The notes under the pieces were generated by a model, which did not search any database, was not told where the DNA came from, and saw only the letters and a program-made list of their open reading frames with translations. Positions 36,401-45,690 of a DNA stretch of 64,000 bases are shown piece by piece (position 1 is the stretch's first letter; each line of letters starts with the position of its first letter). Source of the stretch: M55B132 sp964508895 (GTDB lineage: Bacteria > Bacteroidota > Bacteroidia > Bacteroidales > B18-G4); the NCBI GenBank assembly GCA_964508895.1, contig CAZDWF010000001.1, forward strand, positions 22,659 to 86,658, read 5' to 3'. Both the position numbers and the translations under genes were made by a program.

Positions 36401-37207
36401 ATGATTCAGATATTCAGGTTTAATGGTGCATATCCACACGATTATACATCCTTTAATAATATAGATTTTGGAACCGTTAAAGGTCTTACAATTCAATATG
36501 ACCTGAGAAGAACCGGAAATGTTCGTCTGAGTGCATATTATACATTGCAATTTGCAGATGGTACTGGCTCTACTACCACAACTGCTGCTGCACTTGTTAA
36601 TGCAGGACTTCCAAACCTCAGGATACTCACACCTCTGGCATGGGACCGTAGACATCAGTTTAATGTATTCCTTGATTATCGCTACGGAGAAGGTAAAGAT
36701 TATAAAGGACCTGTTGTTAAAAGAGAGAAAAAAGGAAAAGCTCCTGTACAACTTCTTAAAAATACAGGTGTAAGCTTTACACTTACCGGTGGTTCCGGTA
36801 CTCCTTATACCAGGTCAAGAAATATCTATTCTCAGATTAACCCTGGATCAAGGCTGGTAAAAGGTACTTATAATGGTTCCCGACTGCCATGGCAGTTTAG
36901 AATTGATATGAGGCTTGATAAAGATATCATTTTTGATATTGGTAAAGGTGACAACAAAAAGACTGCTTACCTGAATGTTTATCTTCAGGTTAGTAACATC
37001 CTGAATACAAAGAATGTTCTTACTGTTTATCCTGCTACCGGTAACCCTGATGATGATGGCTATCTCGCTGCAGCTGAATGGCAAAGAGAGATCAATGAAC
37101 AGGTTGATCCTCAATCATACCGGGATCTTTATGGCGTATTTATTGATAGAAATTGGTATTATAGTCGACCAAGAACAATTCATCTGGGTTTGATTTTCAA
37201 TTTTTAA
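33482..37207 (+). CDS. TonB-dependent receptor with carboxypeptidase-regulatory N-domain
   Basis: The 1241-residue outer-membrane receptor has a signal peptide (ends at VFSQ), a CarboxypepD_reg-like domain (VSGTLKGKVLDKETQEPLPFVNI, residues about 22-110), a plug domain (ANAVAATIGGVYTQDGTVSNIRG, YVDGIRVRGSS) and a long beta-barrel ending in an aromatic LGLIFNF strand. It would import a ligand using TonB energy, but no SusD lipoprotein follows. Instead it precedes a giant T9SS-tailed protein by about 30 bp and a PorV-like barrel. The three genes look co-transcribed. The upstream start at 33482 follows an AT-rich candidate promoter (TTTGG and TAACTTTA, 20 bp apart). Confidence 0.9.
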   Translation: MLRNLLLTIGIILTANLLVFSQVSGTLKGKVLDKETQEPLPFVNIIVEIGGTQVGGGSSDFDGNYIIKPITPGTYDIKATFVGYKPLMITGVIIKANSITFNDIQLESTAQTLEVFEIKSYVVPLIDKDQTTSGGTVTSEEIKKMPNRQANAVAATIGGVYTQDGTVSNIRGARADGTVYYVDGIRVRGSSTLPPQAIEQVSVILGGTPAQYGDAMGGIIEVTTKGPSRKFGAGIELETSELLDAYGFNRVGFNLNGPLFSKKDEQGNKKESLLGYFVAGDFTYRKSATIRAGDQYVAKDDYLRYIEEKPLTLSPTGIGTLETGSFTRLSDLNTQKTVPNNTRYSANVSAKIDVRTTPTINLTFGGTLNYNRGRDNGGLGNQVFNYDKNPLSYNYTWRVFGRFTQRFPTEVDSKSLVKNVYYSIQADYSRYYAERMDADHKDNIFKYGYVGKFESHLARNYNLGTDTIGGIPYEDVWLMDNIYDTLLTFTPSDFNPLVANITQQYYDLYPENMFHRNMDQIQLLGAKSNGQQPSNFYSIFNAPGTIQTGYGYNEANQLGVSASGAMDIGNHEIKFGLQYEQRTDRAYNIGAVGIWTLMDNLANFHIAQLDLENPDPVYRDGVFMDTINYYRKFDGPSQKNFDINLRKKLGLPTNGTDFISIDSYDFNNNSITYFDENNNPHTVSLDGDLFDVNMFSADELLNDGYSYIGYYGYDHTGDKYKGKATLNDFWNNKTEDGLYERPIGAFQPIYMAGYIQDKFAFKDLIFNIGVRVDRFDANQEVLKDPYLFYSAYTRGDSPTESIAKNMPGYEIPSNIGGNYVVYVDNAQSPTSIVGYRDGDTWYNSSGTEIADPNSIGGSTGITPFLKNPGAERPELAAFEDYEPQVNVMPRISFSFPISDEALFFAHYDVLTQRPTGNVRAYAPNYYYFANVGGTINNSNLKPAKTIDYELGFQQKLTNTSSVKFYTFYREMRDMIQIFRFNGAYPHDYTSFNNIDFGTVKGLTIQYDLRRTGNVRLSAYYTLQFADGTGSTTTTAAALVNAGLPNLRILTPLAWDRRHQFNVFLDYRYGEGKDYKGPVVKREKKGKAPVQLLKNTGVSFTLTGGSGTPYTRSRNIYSQINPGSRLVKGTYNGSRLPWQFRIDMRLDKDIIFDIGKGDNKKTAYLNVYLQVSNILNTKNVLTVYPATGNPDDDGYLAAAEWQREINEQVDPQSYRDLYGVFIDRNWYYSRPRTIHLGLIFNF

Positions 37208-37237
37208 CCAATCAGCAAAACAGTGTTAAACCAAAAA

Positions 37238-40200
37238 ATGGAAATTAAAAAAATGAAGATCATGAAAAATACATTCCGTTACTTATTAATTACTCTTCTC
37301 AGTGTATTCTTCCTGACAAATGCTTATTCAGAAGAATTTGTAGGAAATAATAATAAAAATGGTCAAACCATCAAAAATACAGCTTCAGGATGTTCTGCCT
37401 CTGCAGGATTTACTTTCCTAAACATTAATAATGTTAATGCACGTGTTAATGTTGGAGGTGATATGTGGTGGGATCTTCCTGGAGGAATTGGTTCCCAGTA
37501 CTATATTCCTAAAGCAGGTACTGCTACATCTCTGTTTTCCGGATCACTCTGGATTGGAGGATTGGATATTAACGGTCAGCTTAAGCTTGCTGCCCAAAGG
37601 TTTCGCCAGATTGGTATCGACTTCTGGCCCGGACCATTAACAATAGATGGAACTGCATCTGTTGATCAGCCAACTTGCGCGAAGTATGATAAACATTTTG
37701 TTATTACAAGAGAAGAAGTTGATAATTTCTTAGCCTGGTGGAATAGCGAAGATCAAGCTACTGAATTCCCGGGATATTCAATTCCTGAATCATTTATGAC
37801 TTACCCTGCTCATGGTGATGTTGCCAAAGATCAGAGTTACTATCTTGCACCATTTAAAGATGTTGATGGTGATGGTGATTACGATCCAAATATGGGTGAT
37901 TATCCATATTATGATATTACAAATGAACTTTGCCCATTAAACTATGCTAACGATCCTACTTATGTTCCTACACCTACTCCTGAAGATTCAATGGGTATTG
38001 TAACCGGAGGATTACTGGTTGACCAGGTTCTTAAAGGTGACCAAACTTTATGGTGGGTGTTCAATGATAAAGGAAATGCTCATACAGAAACCCAAGGTGC
38101 TCCTATAGGTATGGAGATAAGGGCACAGGCATTTGCTTTTGCAACCAACGATGAGATCAATAACATGACATTCTACTCATACGAAGTAATTAACAGATCA
38201 ACATTTACATTAACTGGCACTTATTTCTGCCCATGGATTGATGCCGACCTTGGTTATGCATGGGACGATTATGTTGGTTGTGATGTTAACAGAGGGCTTG
38301 GATATTGCTACAATGGTAATGCTGTTGATGGTAGCGGTGAACCTGAAGCATATGGTGATCAGCCACCAGCTGTTGGTGTTGACTTTTTCCAGGGACCATA
38401 TATTGATCCTGACCTTAGGGACAATCCAAAATTTACAGGTGATTGCTCTATCATTACTTCACAATATGAATGGGATCAGATGGCAATTAATGGTGTGAAC
38501 TTTGGTAATGGAATTATAGACGATGAGCGTTTTGGTATGCGTCAGTTCACATACCATAATAATGCTGGTGGTGATCAGGGTGACCCCGGAATTGCTCCTG
38601 AATATTATAACTATCTAACAGGTCACTGGAAAAACGGAGACCCTTTCCTTTATGGTGGTAGTGGATTCCCTGCATCCGGAGCATTGGGCCCCGAATGCCA
38701 TTTCGTTTTCCCTGATGATTCAGACCCATGTAACTGGGGAACTGATGGCTCCCTTCCTTATGGAGGTTATAATCAGAATGGGATATACTGGAATGAAATA
38801 ACCGTTGATAACCCTCCGGCTGACAAGCGATTTATGCAATCTGCAGGGCCATTTATTCTTAGACCTGGTGCTGTAAATTATATCACCGTAGGTATTCCCT
38901 GGGCACGTGCTACTTCAGGTGGTCCCTGGGCATCAGTTGAGCTTTTAAGAACTGTTGATGATAAATGTCAGAAATTATTTGATAATTGCTTTAAAGTACT
39001 TGATGGTCCGGATGCACCAGATTTTACAATTGTGGAATTAGATCAATCTCTTATCTTCTACATAACAAACCCCAGAACATCTAATAACTACAAGGAAGAG
39101 TATGATGAGTATGATAATACTATCAGACAACCTAATCCAGATGATCCTTCATTACGTAACGACTCAACATATAAATTTGAAGGATATCAGATTTACCAGC
39201 TAAAAGATGCATCTGTTACAATTGATAGCAGAGATGATCCAAATCTTGTAAGACTTGTTGCTCAATTTGATGTTAAAAATAGTATTGGAACTCTTGTTAA
39301 TTACTATTTCGATAAAGCAATTGGCGGTAACGTACCAGTTATTGAAGTGGAAGGTGGTGATAATGGTATCAGCCACAGTTTCATGTTAACTGAAGATGCT
39401 TTTGCTGCAAGTGGTAGAGACCTGGTTAACCATAAACAATATTACTATACTATTATTGCTTATGCATATAATGAGTATATGCCTTATAGCCAGGAACCAG
39501 GAGTTCTTAATGGATTGCTTGGTCAGAAAAAACCTTATTTAGCTGGAAGAAAAAATATTAAAACATATTCGGCAATTCCTCATAAAACTGTTAATGGAAA
39601 AATTATGAGGAGTCAGTATGGTGATGGTCCTGAGATTACAAGAATACAGGGACAAGGTAATGGTGGTATTCCTTTATTCCTGAATTTAGAATCTTATCAA
39701 AAACTCATGAGAAAGCATCCTGCTGACACAAATACACATCTCGGTGATACAAGTTATCCTATTGTTTACAATCCCACATACCAGAATAACTTCGGACCTG
39801 TTGATGTACGAGTAATTGATCCTCTTAATGTTAAAGCAGGTGATTTCACACTTGAACTAACAGATATACAAAATCCAACCGGAGATTCTATAGATATAAA
39901 CAGAGCTCACTGGAAACTTACAGATCATTCAACCGGTGACATCTATACTTCTGACACCACGATTGATGTAAGATATGAGCAATTGCTTCTGGAACTCGGT
40001 TTGTCTGTCACTATTGAGCAGCAATGGTCACCTGGTGACAGCCTTGCAGCAAATAACGGACTTATTCTTTCTTCATTTACATATGAAGATCTTACCCATA
40101 TGTGGTTATTCGGTGTAATGGATAACAATATACCAGGAAGTGATAATAACTGGATACGCTCAGGAACATATCAGGATCAGCAGGATTCAAGAAATGATGA

Positions 40201-41431
40201 CTGGAATATGCCGACCAGAGCATGGGACCCTAATGAAGATTTCGAAGGTATTTATGGTGGAACATGGGCACCTTACGCATTGTGTGCTGCATCAGTAGAG
40301 CAGAATGAAGTTACAGGTCCTGCTTATAATAATCTTTCAAAATCTCAGAATCCACTTTCTGATATTGCAAGTGTTGACATAGTTCTCACTCCTAACAGAG
40401 ATCTCTGGTCACGTTGTCTTGTAATTGAAATGTGTTCTGATGTTGTTCTTTCTGAAGGAGGAGTAGAGAGATTTAAAGTAAGAAAATCTCCATCTGTAGA
40501 TAAAGATGGTAATTATGCAGCTGCTAACGATACGACTGGAGGCACTGATCCAAACCTTCCTGATTATATCAGTCCAACAGGTATGGGATGGTTCCCTGGA
40601 TTTGCAATAAACCTTGAAACAGGAGAAAGACTAAATATTATATTTGGTGAAGATTCATGGCTGGTAGGTGAAAACGGACGTGATATGCAGTTTAATCCTA
40701 CTTCAAATGAGTATTCGCCTGTAAGTGGTGAACCTCTATTTGGCGGCAAACACTATGTTTACGTCATGGCTCATAAAAAATTCCAGTATCAGACTATTAA
40801 TTTCCAATTCCCTGCTTACGATGGAGGGCAATATCTAAATGAAGTATTCAAAAATGAATCCTCATTACCAGACATTCTTCTCTTAACAGGAATTTACGGA
40901 AGTGCAATGTACGTTGGACTACCTATGGCAATGCCAAACGAACCATGGTTGTCTAACGACTTTGTAATGAATATTAGAGTTAACAAACCTTACAAGAGAT
41001 ATTATTCAACACCTTATAATACAGGAGCAGATTCATTGAATCATAACTATCCTGTTTATAACTTCAATACTGATAATATTTCAACCCTTGAATACAGTGC
41101 TACAAAAGCTAAAAGTGACCTTGATTTGATCAATGTAGTTCCGAATCCTTATTATGCACATGCAGAATATGAAGCAAATGTTCTTGATAATAAAATTCGA
41201 ATCACATATCTGCCAAGAAAGTCCACAATATCTATTTATAATGTAAATGGTGCACTTGTTCGTCAATTTGAGAAAGATTCCGATGAAACATTCCTTGATT
41301 GGGATCTTAAGAACTTTGCAGGAATTCCAATCTCCAGTGGTATTTACATCATTCATGTAAAAACTGATGTTGGAGAGAAGGTTATTAAATGGTTTGGTAT
41401 AATCAGGCCACCGTTCTTCAATGTGTTCTAA
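37238..41431 (+). CDS. very large secreted protein with T9SS/FlgD-like C-terminal domain
   Basis: I start it at the ATG at 37238 (1397 residues). The open frame begins five codons earlier at a GTG, and a third option is ATG 37262. A signal peptide follows (LITLLSVFFLTNAYS). The mature part is rich in Asp, Tyr and Trp, with calcium-type acidic loops (DVDGDGDYDPNMGDYP) and no enzyme signature I recognise. The C terminus (VVPNPYYAHAEY..., STISIYNVNGALVRQF, GIPISSGIYIIHVKT) is the sorting/FlgD-like domain of T9SS substrates. It lies between the TonB receptor and PorV-like genes and is probably surface-exposed with them. Confidence 0.85.
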   Translation: MEIKKMKIMKNTFRYLLITLLSVFFLTNAYSEEFVGNNNKNGQTIKNTASGCSASAGFTFLNINNVNARVNVGGDMWWDLPGGIGSQYYIPKAGTATSLFSGSLWIGGLDINGQLKLAAQRFRQIGIDFWPGPLTIDGTASVDQPTCAKYDKHFVITREEVDNFLAWWNSEDQATEFPGYSIPESFMTYPAHGDVAKDQSYYLAPFKDVDGDGDYDPNMGDYPYYDITNELCPLNYANDPTYVPTPTPEDSMGIVTGGLLVDQVLKGDQTLWWVFNDKGNAHTETQGAPIGMEIRAQAFAFATNDEINNMTFYSYEVINRSTFTLTGTYFCPWIDADLGYAWDDYVGCDVNRGLGYCYNGNAVDGSGEPEAYGDQPPAVGVDFFQGPYIDPDLRDNPKFTGDCSIITSQYEWDQMAINGVNFGNGIIDDERFGMRQFTYHNNAGGDQGDPGIAPEYYNYLTGHWKNGDPFLYGGSGFPASGALGPECHFVFPDDSDPCNWGTDGSLPYGGYNQNGIYWNEITVDNPPADKRFMQSAGPFILRPGAVNYITVGIPWARATSGGPWASVELLRTVDDKCQKLFDNCFKVLDGPDAPDFTIVELDQSLIFYITNPRTSNNYKEEYDEYDNTIRQPNPDDPSLRNDSTYKFEGYQIYQLKDASVTIDSRDDPNLVRLVAQFDVKNSIGTLVNYYFDKAIGGNVPVIEVEGGDNGISHSFMLTEDAFAASGRDLVNHKQYYYTIIAYAYNEYMPYSQEPGVLNGLLGQKKPYLAGRKNIKTYSAIPHKTVNGKIMRSQYGDGPEITRIQGQGNGGIPLFLNLESYQKLMRKHPADTNTHLGDTSYPIVYNPTYQNNFGPVDVRVIDPLNVKAGDFTLELTDIQNPTGDSIDINRAHWKLTDHSTGDIYTSDTTIDVRYEQLLLELGLSVTIEQQWSPGDSLAANNGLILSSFTYEDLTHMWLFGVMDNNIPGSDNNWIRSGTYQDQQDSRNDDWNMPTRAWDPNEDFEGIYGGTWAPYALCAASVEQNEVTGPAYNNLSKSQNPLSDIASVDIVLTPNRDLWSRCLVIEMCSDVVLSEGGVERFKVRKSPSVDKDGNYAAANDTTGGTDPNLPDYISPTGMGWFPGFAINLETGERLNIIFGEDSWLVGENGRDMQFNPTSNEYSPVSGEPLFGGKHYVYVMAHKKFQYQTINFQFPAYDGGQYLNEVFKNESSLPDILLLTGIYGSAMYVGLPMAMPNEPWLSNDFVMNIRVNKPYKRYYSTPYNTGADSLNHNYPVYNFNTDNISTLEYSATKAKSDLDLINVVPNPYYAHAEYEANVLDNKIRITYLPRKSTISIYNVNGALVRQFEKDSDETFLDWDLKNFAGIPISSGIYIIHVKTDVGEKVIKWFGIIRPPFFNVF

Positions 41432-41482
41432 AAACTCTAACGTAAAAAAATGATATTAATAACTCTTATAAATAATATAGAT

Positions 41483-42547
41483 ATGAAGAAATTTTATAAA
41501 TACTTCGTTCTACTCCTTCTAATCGGTTTATTATCAAGTATGACATATGACTCATACGCTGGTAATAAAGACAGGTCTGGACAAGCTGGTGCAAACGAGC
41601 TTCTCATTAACCCATGGGCAAGAAGCTCTGGTTGGGGAAATGTAAATACAGCATGTGTCAAGGGATTAGAAGGGATGTTTATCAATCCTGCAGGTGTCGC
41701 CTTTACAGCAAAAACTGAATTTATTTTTGCTCACACAACTTATCTGAAAGGCTCTGATATAAATATTTTCTCTGCTGGCCTTTCTCAAAAAGTTGGAGAG
41801 GCAGGGGTACTTGGATTGAATGTATTTAATATGAGCTTTGGGGAAATTGAAATAACAACAGTTGATAACCCGGAAGGTGGTATTGGTACTTTTAAACCCA
41901 ATTACATGACCATTGGGATAACCTATGCCAAGGCTTTTTCAAATAGTATTTATGCTGGTGTCAGCTTTAAAATAGTCAATGAGTCTATTGCAGATGCAAG
42001 TGCAATGGGAATCGCAATTGATGCAGGGATCCAATATGTTACAGGAAAAGATGAAAATATCCATTTTGGTATTGCACTGAAGAATCTTGGCCCAAGAATG
42101 AAATATAAAGGTGATGGTTTTGTTCAGATCGGGTATCAAAATACATCCGATGAAAACTCCAGAAACTTTTACTGGCCAACACAGGATTTTGAACTTCCTA
42201 CAGCTCTTGACATAGGTGCAGCATATGATATTTATATGGCCGAAAAAATGCATCGGGTTACTGCTGCAATTAATTTCAGGTCAAATTCATTTGGAAAAGA
42301 TCAGTTCATTTTTGGATTGGAATACGGTCTGAAAGAATATCTACTCCTACATGGTGCATACACATATGAAGAAGGAATAACTAATAAAGCTGACCGTACA
42401 ACAGTTTATACAGGACCAAGTTGCGGTGCTACAGTTCAGGTTCCTTTAAATAAGGAAAAAGGAAGTACATTCTCAGTGGATTATTCTTATAGGTTCACAG
42501 AGCCATTTGACGGAGTACACACTTTTGGTGTTCGTATGAACCTCTAG
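41483..42547 (+). CDS. PorV/PorQ family outer-membrane protein
   Basis: The preferred start is the ATG at 41483 (354 residues, signal peptide ending near SYAG). The open frame begins 11 codons earlier. Family marks are the NPWARSSGWGNVNTACVKGLEGMFINPAGVA N-terminal segment and the barrel strands FGVRMNL at the C terminus. PorV shuttles T9SS cargo to the attachment complex. This copy sits directly after a giant T9SS cargo gene, so it may be a dedicated partner rather than the housekeeping PorV. The gene ends 44 bp before a terminator. Confidence 0.85.
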   Translation: MKKFYKYFVLLLLIGLLSSMTYDSYAGNKDRSGQAGANELLINPWARSSGWGNVNTACVKGLEGMFINPAGVAFTAKTEFIFAHTTYLKGSDINIFSAGLSQKVGEAGVLGLNVFNMSFGEIEITTVDNPEGGIGTFKPNYMTIGITYAKAFSNSIYAGVSFKIVNESIADASAMGIAIDAGIQYVTGKDENIHFGIALKNLGPRMKYKGDGFVQIGYQNTSDENSRNFYWPTQDFELPTALDIGAAYDIYMAEKMHRVTAAINFRSNSFGKDQFIFGLEYGLKEYLLLHGAYTYEEGITNKADRTTVYTGPSCGATVQVPLNKEKGSTFSVDYSYRFTEPFDGVHTFGVRMNL

Positions 42548-42591
42548 TGTTTATATTGACGCTGTTATAAGATATTTATAAATTTTTCGTT

Positions 42592-42628
42592 AATAAATAA
42601 AGGCCCTTTTTAAGGGTCTTTATTTATT
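42592..42628 (+). terminator. intrinsic terminator after the PorV-like gene
   Basis: A 17-bp stem with one G-U-type mismatch (AATAAATAAAGGCCCTT with AAGGGTCTTTATTTATT) and a 3-nt loop. It closes the TonB receptor/T9SS/PorV unit. Confidence 0.88.
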
Positions 42629-42678
42629 ATAATCACTGATAAGAGATATTAATATAATAAAAGCAAACTATCGTTTCA

Positions 42679-43152
42679 ATGGCACAAGTAAGATATTTTA
42701 CAAAGGAAGGATATGAAAAGTTAAAAGATGAACTTGATCGTCTCACCCGGGTTGAAAGGCCTTCAATATCAAAGCAAATTGCGGAAGCAAGGGATAAAGG
42801 TGATCTTTCGGAAAATGCAGAATATGATGCTGCAAAAGATGCCCAGGGATTACTTGAAGCTAAAATTGCAAAATTGCAGGAAGAAATAAGTAAAGCGAGA
42901 ATTATTGATGAATCAAAAATTGATACTTCTAAAGTGCTTCTTTTAACAACAGTTAAAATTAAAAATACTCAAAACGGAGCAATGATGTCATATACTATTG
43001 TTCCTGATAATGAAGCTGACCTCAAACAGAAAAAATTAGCCGTCTCCTCTCCTATTGCTAATGGGCTCCTTGGTAAAAAGGTTGGTGATACTGCTGAAAT
43101 AGAGATTCCTGCAGGAAAAATTGTTTTTGAAGTTATTGATATCACTCTTTGA
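42679..43152 (+). CDS. greA: transcription elongation factor GreA
   Basis: The 157-residue factor stimulates RNA cleavage in backtracked RNA polymerase. It has the N-terminal coiled coil with the tip acidic pair in GDLSENAEYDAAKDAQ (D and E near residues 41-44) and the C-terminal FKBP-like domain (SPIANGLLGKKVGDTAEIEIPAG). The length and the order of domains are standard. Confidence 0.96.
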   Translation: MAQVRYFTKEGYEKLKDELDRLTRVERPSISKQIAEARDKGDLSENAEYDAAKDAQGLLEAKIAKLQEEISKARIIDESKIDTSKVLLLTTVKIKNTQNGAMMSYTIVPDNEADLKQKKLAVSSPIANGLLGKKVGDTAEIEIPAGKIVFEVIDITL

Positions 43153-43153
43153 T

Positions 43154-43233
43154 AAATTCTAAGTTCCAGGCAAATATCAAATCCTAAAATCAAAATCGCA
43201 AATCATCTGGTATCCGGCATCTGCCTTCAAATA
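43154..43233 (+). repeat. degenerate heptad-phased tract
   Basis: In 7-bp phase from 43154 the units AAATTCT, AAGTTCC, then TATCAAA, TCCTAAA, ATCAAAA, TCGCAAA, then TCATCTG, GTATCCG, GCATCTG can be read. The GATACCAGATG word (reverse strand) also occurs in the tract at 23944. It lies between greA and the HIT gene. Confidence 0.55.
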
Positions 43234-43268
43234 TATTTACTACCTTAGATCTAAATTAAACTTTGATC

Positions 43269-43664
43269 ATGCCTTCAATATTCACAAAGATCATCAATGG
43301 AGAAATCCCATCCTACAAAATCGCAGAGGATGAGAATTATTACGCTTTCCTGGATATTTTCCCATTAGCAAAAGGACATACCCTCGTAATTCCAAAGCAG
43401 GAAATCGATTATATCTTCGACCTTGATGATGAATTATATAAAGGACTTTTTCTTTTTGCTAAAAAAGTTGGACTTGCAGTTGAAAAGGTTGTAGAATGTA
43501 AAAGAATTGGAATTACTGTTCTCGGACTTGAAGTACCTCATGCACACCTTCACGTAATACCTATTAATACAATTTATGATATCGATTTCAGCCAACCCAA
43601 ACTAAAATTTACAGACCAGGAATTCAAAGATCTCACATCCCAAATCCGCAATCACCTATATTAA
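43269..43664 (+). CDS. HIT family nucleotide hydrolase/transferase
   Basis: The 131-residue protein, starting at ATG 43269, has the classic N-terminal IFTKIINGEIPSYKIAEDE, the LDIFPLAKGHTLVIPK segment and the histidine-triad motif HAHLHVIP near residue 98. HIT proteins of this size hydrolyse adenosine phosphoramidates or dinucleotides. The exact substrate is not predictable. It is convergent with the PurF gene 16 bp downstream. Confidence 0.94.
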   Translation: MPSIFTKIINGEIPSYKIAEDENYYAFLDIFPLAKGHTLVIPKQEIDYIFDLDDELYKGLFLFAKKVGLAVEKVVECKRIGITVLGLEVPHAHLHVIPINTIYDIDFSQPKLKFTDQEFKDLTSQIRNHLY

Positions 43665-43680
43665 TCCTTAATTCTTAATA

Positions 43681-45582
43681 CTAATAGGCTCTCTGGTCCT
43701 TTCCCTCGATATAATTAATGAATGATTTATTAACTACTTTATTTCCCCCAGGGGTCGGATAATTGCCCGTAAAATACCAATCGCCAGAATTATCAGGGCA
43801 GGATTCATGAAGGTCTTCAATAGTTTGATAAATCACCTTTATTTCAGCCTTGATATTATTTGTTGTGAGCATTTCAGCAATCTTGTCAGATATCTGTGTG
43901 GCTGTAAATGGCTTGTAAATCTCTTTGACAAAGTTTATAATATCTTCTTTTGGATAATCCTGCTGAGCTTTTGACTTCTTGTAAACATCATTAATAATAT
44001 GCTGCTGATTTGTATCTTTAAGAAGCTCTATAGCTGCTTTAAATGCAATAAAATCCTGAAGTTTTGCCATATCAATCCCATAACAATCAGGATACCGGAT
44101 CTGAGGAGCCGATGAGGCAACAATAATTCTTTTTGGTCCTAATCTGTCAAGTATCCTGATAATGCTTTTCTTTAATGTGGTTCCCCTTACAATAGAATCG
44201 TCGATAATTACCAGATTATCAACTCCTCTTTTAATCGTACCATATGTTATATCATAAACGTGACCTACAAGGTCATCACGTTGACTTTCCTGTGTAATAA
44301 AAGTTCTGAGTTTCACATCTTTAACAGCTACCAATTCAATGCGAGGCTTTATAGAAAATAATTCATCCAGTAGTTCCTTATCAAGCTTATCCTTTTCCTG
44401 TAATATTTTCTGAGCCTTTACCTCATCACAAAAATCATTAATCGCTTCCATTAAACCTCTGAAAGCAATGGCAGCGGTATTTGGAATATAAGAAAATACA
44501 GTATTCTTAAGATCGTAATTAATGGCATTCAGAACTTCCTTTGCTAGTGCTCTGCCCAGACTTTTTCGTTCTTCGTAAATATCATGATCTGAACCTCGTG
44601 AAAAATATATCCGTTCAAATGAACAAGCTTTTCTTTCTCCAGCTGTATTGATCTCAAGCTCGTCTATTTCTCCATCCTTTTTAATTACCAATGCACTTCC
44701 CGGACTAATCTCTTTAACACTATCCCGGCTTACATTAAGTGCAGTTTGAATAACAGGTCGCTCTGAAGTAACAACAGCTATTTCGTCATCATAGTAATAA
44801 TAAGCAGGCCTTATTCCATTAGGATCTCTTAACACAAATGAATCACCATGGCCAATTAATCCAACCATGGCATATCCACCATCCCAGTCTTTACTTGAAT
44901 TTATTAGTAAGTCCTGGATATTAATATTTTTAGAGATTTGATGAGAAATTTTTCTTTTCTCCAGGCCTATTGCTTTATATTCCTGATATAATCTTTCATT
45001 TTCCGCATCAAGAAAATGACCGATCTTCTCCAGCATAGTAATAGTGTCAGATGTCTCAACAGGATATTGTCCCAGATCTATCAGCCTTTCAAATAACTCA
45101 TCTACATTGGTAAGGTTGAAATTACCACCCAGGATAAGGCTTTTGGTCATCCAGTTATTGTATCTGATAAATGGATGGAGGTTGTCGACAGAGTTTTTAC
45201 CAAAAGTACCATATCTCAGGTGACCCATAAAAAGTTCGCCTGTAAAGTCAACATTCTGTTTCAGCCAATTTATATCTTTTAACAAGTTTGGATTTCTCTC
45301 AGAAACTGAACTAATTTCATCATAAACGGTATTGAAAATATCCTTAATAGGAGTTGCGGAATTTGACCTCAGGCGGTTCATATATTTATTTCCTGGCTCA
45401 AGATCAAATTTAATGCAGGCAATACCAGCTCCATCCTGACCCCTGTTATGTTGCTTCTGCATTAAGAGATGGAGTTTATTTAATCCATAAAATGCTGTGC
45501 CGTATTTTGCAAGGTAATACTCGAGAGGCTTTAATAAACGGACAAGCACAATTCCGCACTCATGCTTAATGGGATCACTCAT
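43681..45582 (-). CDS. amidophosphoribosyltransferase (PurF-like), long form
   Basis: The 633-residue enzyme commits PRPP to purine synthesis: glutamine amidotransferase domain, then phosphoribosyltransferase domain. The catalytic Cys of the Ntn fold appears to be C9 in HECGIVLV, implying an eight-residue propeptide. HNRGQDGAG is the glutamine-site motif near residue 49. The PRPP loop is VIIDDSIVRGTTL near residue 455. It is about 130 residues longer than E. coli PurF, with an added C-terminal region, as in other Bacteroidota. A TACTTTTG promoter box lies 26 bp upstream. Confidence 0.88.
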   Translation of the reverse strand: MSDPIKHECGIVLVRLLKPLEYYLAKYGTAFYGLNKLHLLMQKQHNRGQDGAGIACIKFDLEPGNKYMNRLRSNSATPIKDIFNTVYDEISSVSERNPNLLKDINWLKQNVDFTGELFMGHLRYGTFGKNSVDNLHPFIRYNNWMTKSLILGGNFNLTNVDELFERLIDLGQYPVETSDTITMLEKIGHFLDAENERLYQEYKAIGLEKRKISHQISKNINIQDLLINSSKDWDGGYAMVGLIGHGDSFVLRDPNGIRPAYYYYDDEIAVVTSERPVIQTALNVSRDSVKEISPGSALVIKKDGEIDELEINTAGERKACSFERIYFSRGSDHDIYEERKSLGRALAKEVLNAINYDLKNTVFSYIPNTAAIAFRGLMEAINDFCDEVKAQKILQEKDKLDKELLDELFSIKPRIELVAVKDVKLRTFITQESQRDDLVGHVYDITYGTIKRGVDNLVIIDDSIVRGTTLKKSIIRILDRLGPKRIIVASSAPQIRYPDCYGIDMAKLQDFIAFKAAIELLKDTNQQHIINDVYKKSKAQQDYPKEDIINFVKEIYKPFTATQISDKIAEMLTTNNIKAEIKVIYQTIEDLHESCPDNSGDWYFTGNYPTPGGNKVVNKSFINYIEGKDQRAY

Positions 45583-45607
45583 TCTTAATAATAAAATAAT
45601 TATTAAA

Positions 45608-45615
45608 CAAAAGTA
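45608..45615 (-). promoter_or_regulatory. -7 promoter element of the PurF gene
   Basis: The reverse complement is TACTTTTG, matching TAnnTTTG, 26 bp upstream of the ATG. Confidence 0.45.
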
Positions 45616-45690
45616 ATTAATTATGAGGAAATTTCTGGATTATTAAAAATTTAAGTTGAGTAAAAATCACTACTTTAGTTGGTTATTAAT

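Noticed and set aside
36293..36751. Minus-strand 152-residue open frame in the TonB receptor gene
   Set aside because: It is a shadow of a well-supported receptor gene, with no family pattern.
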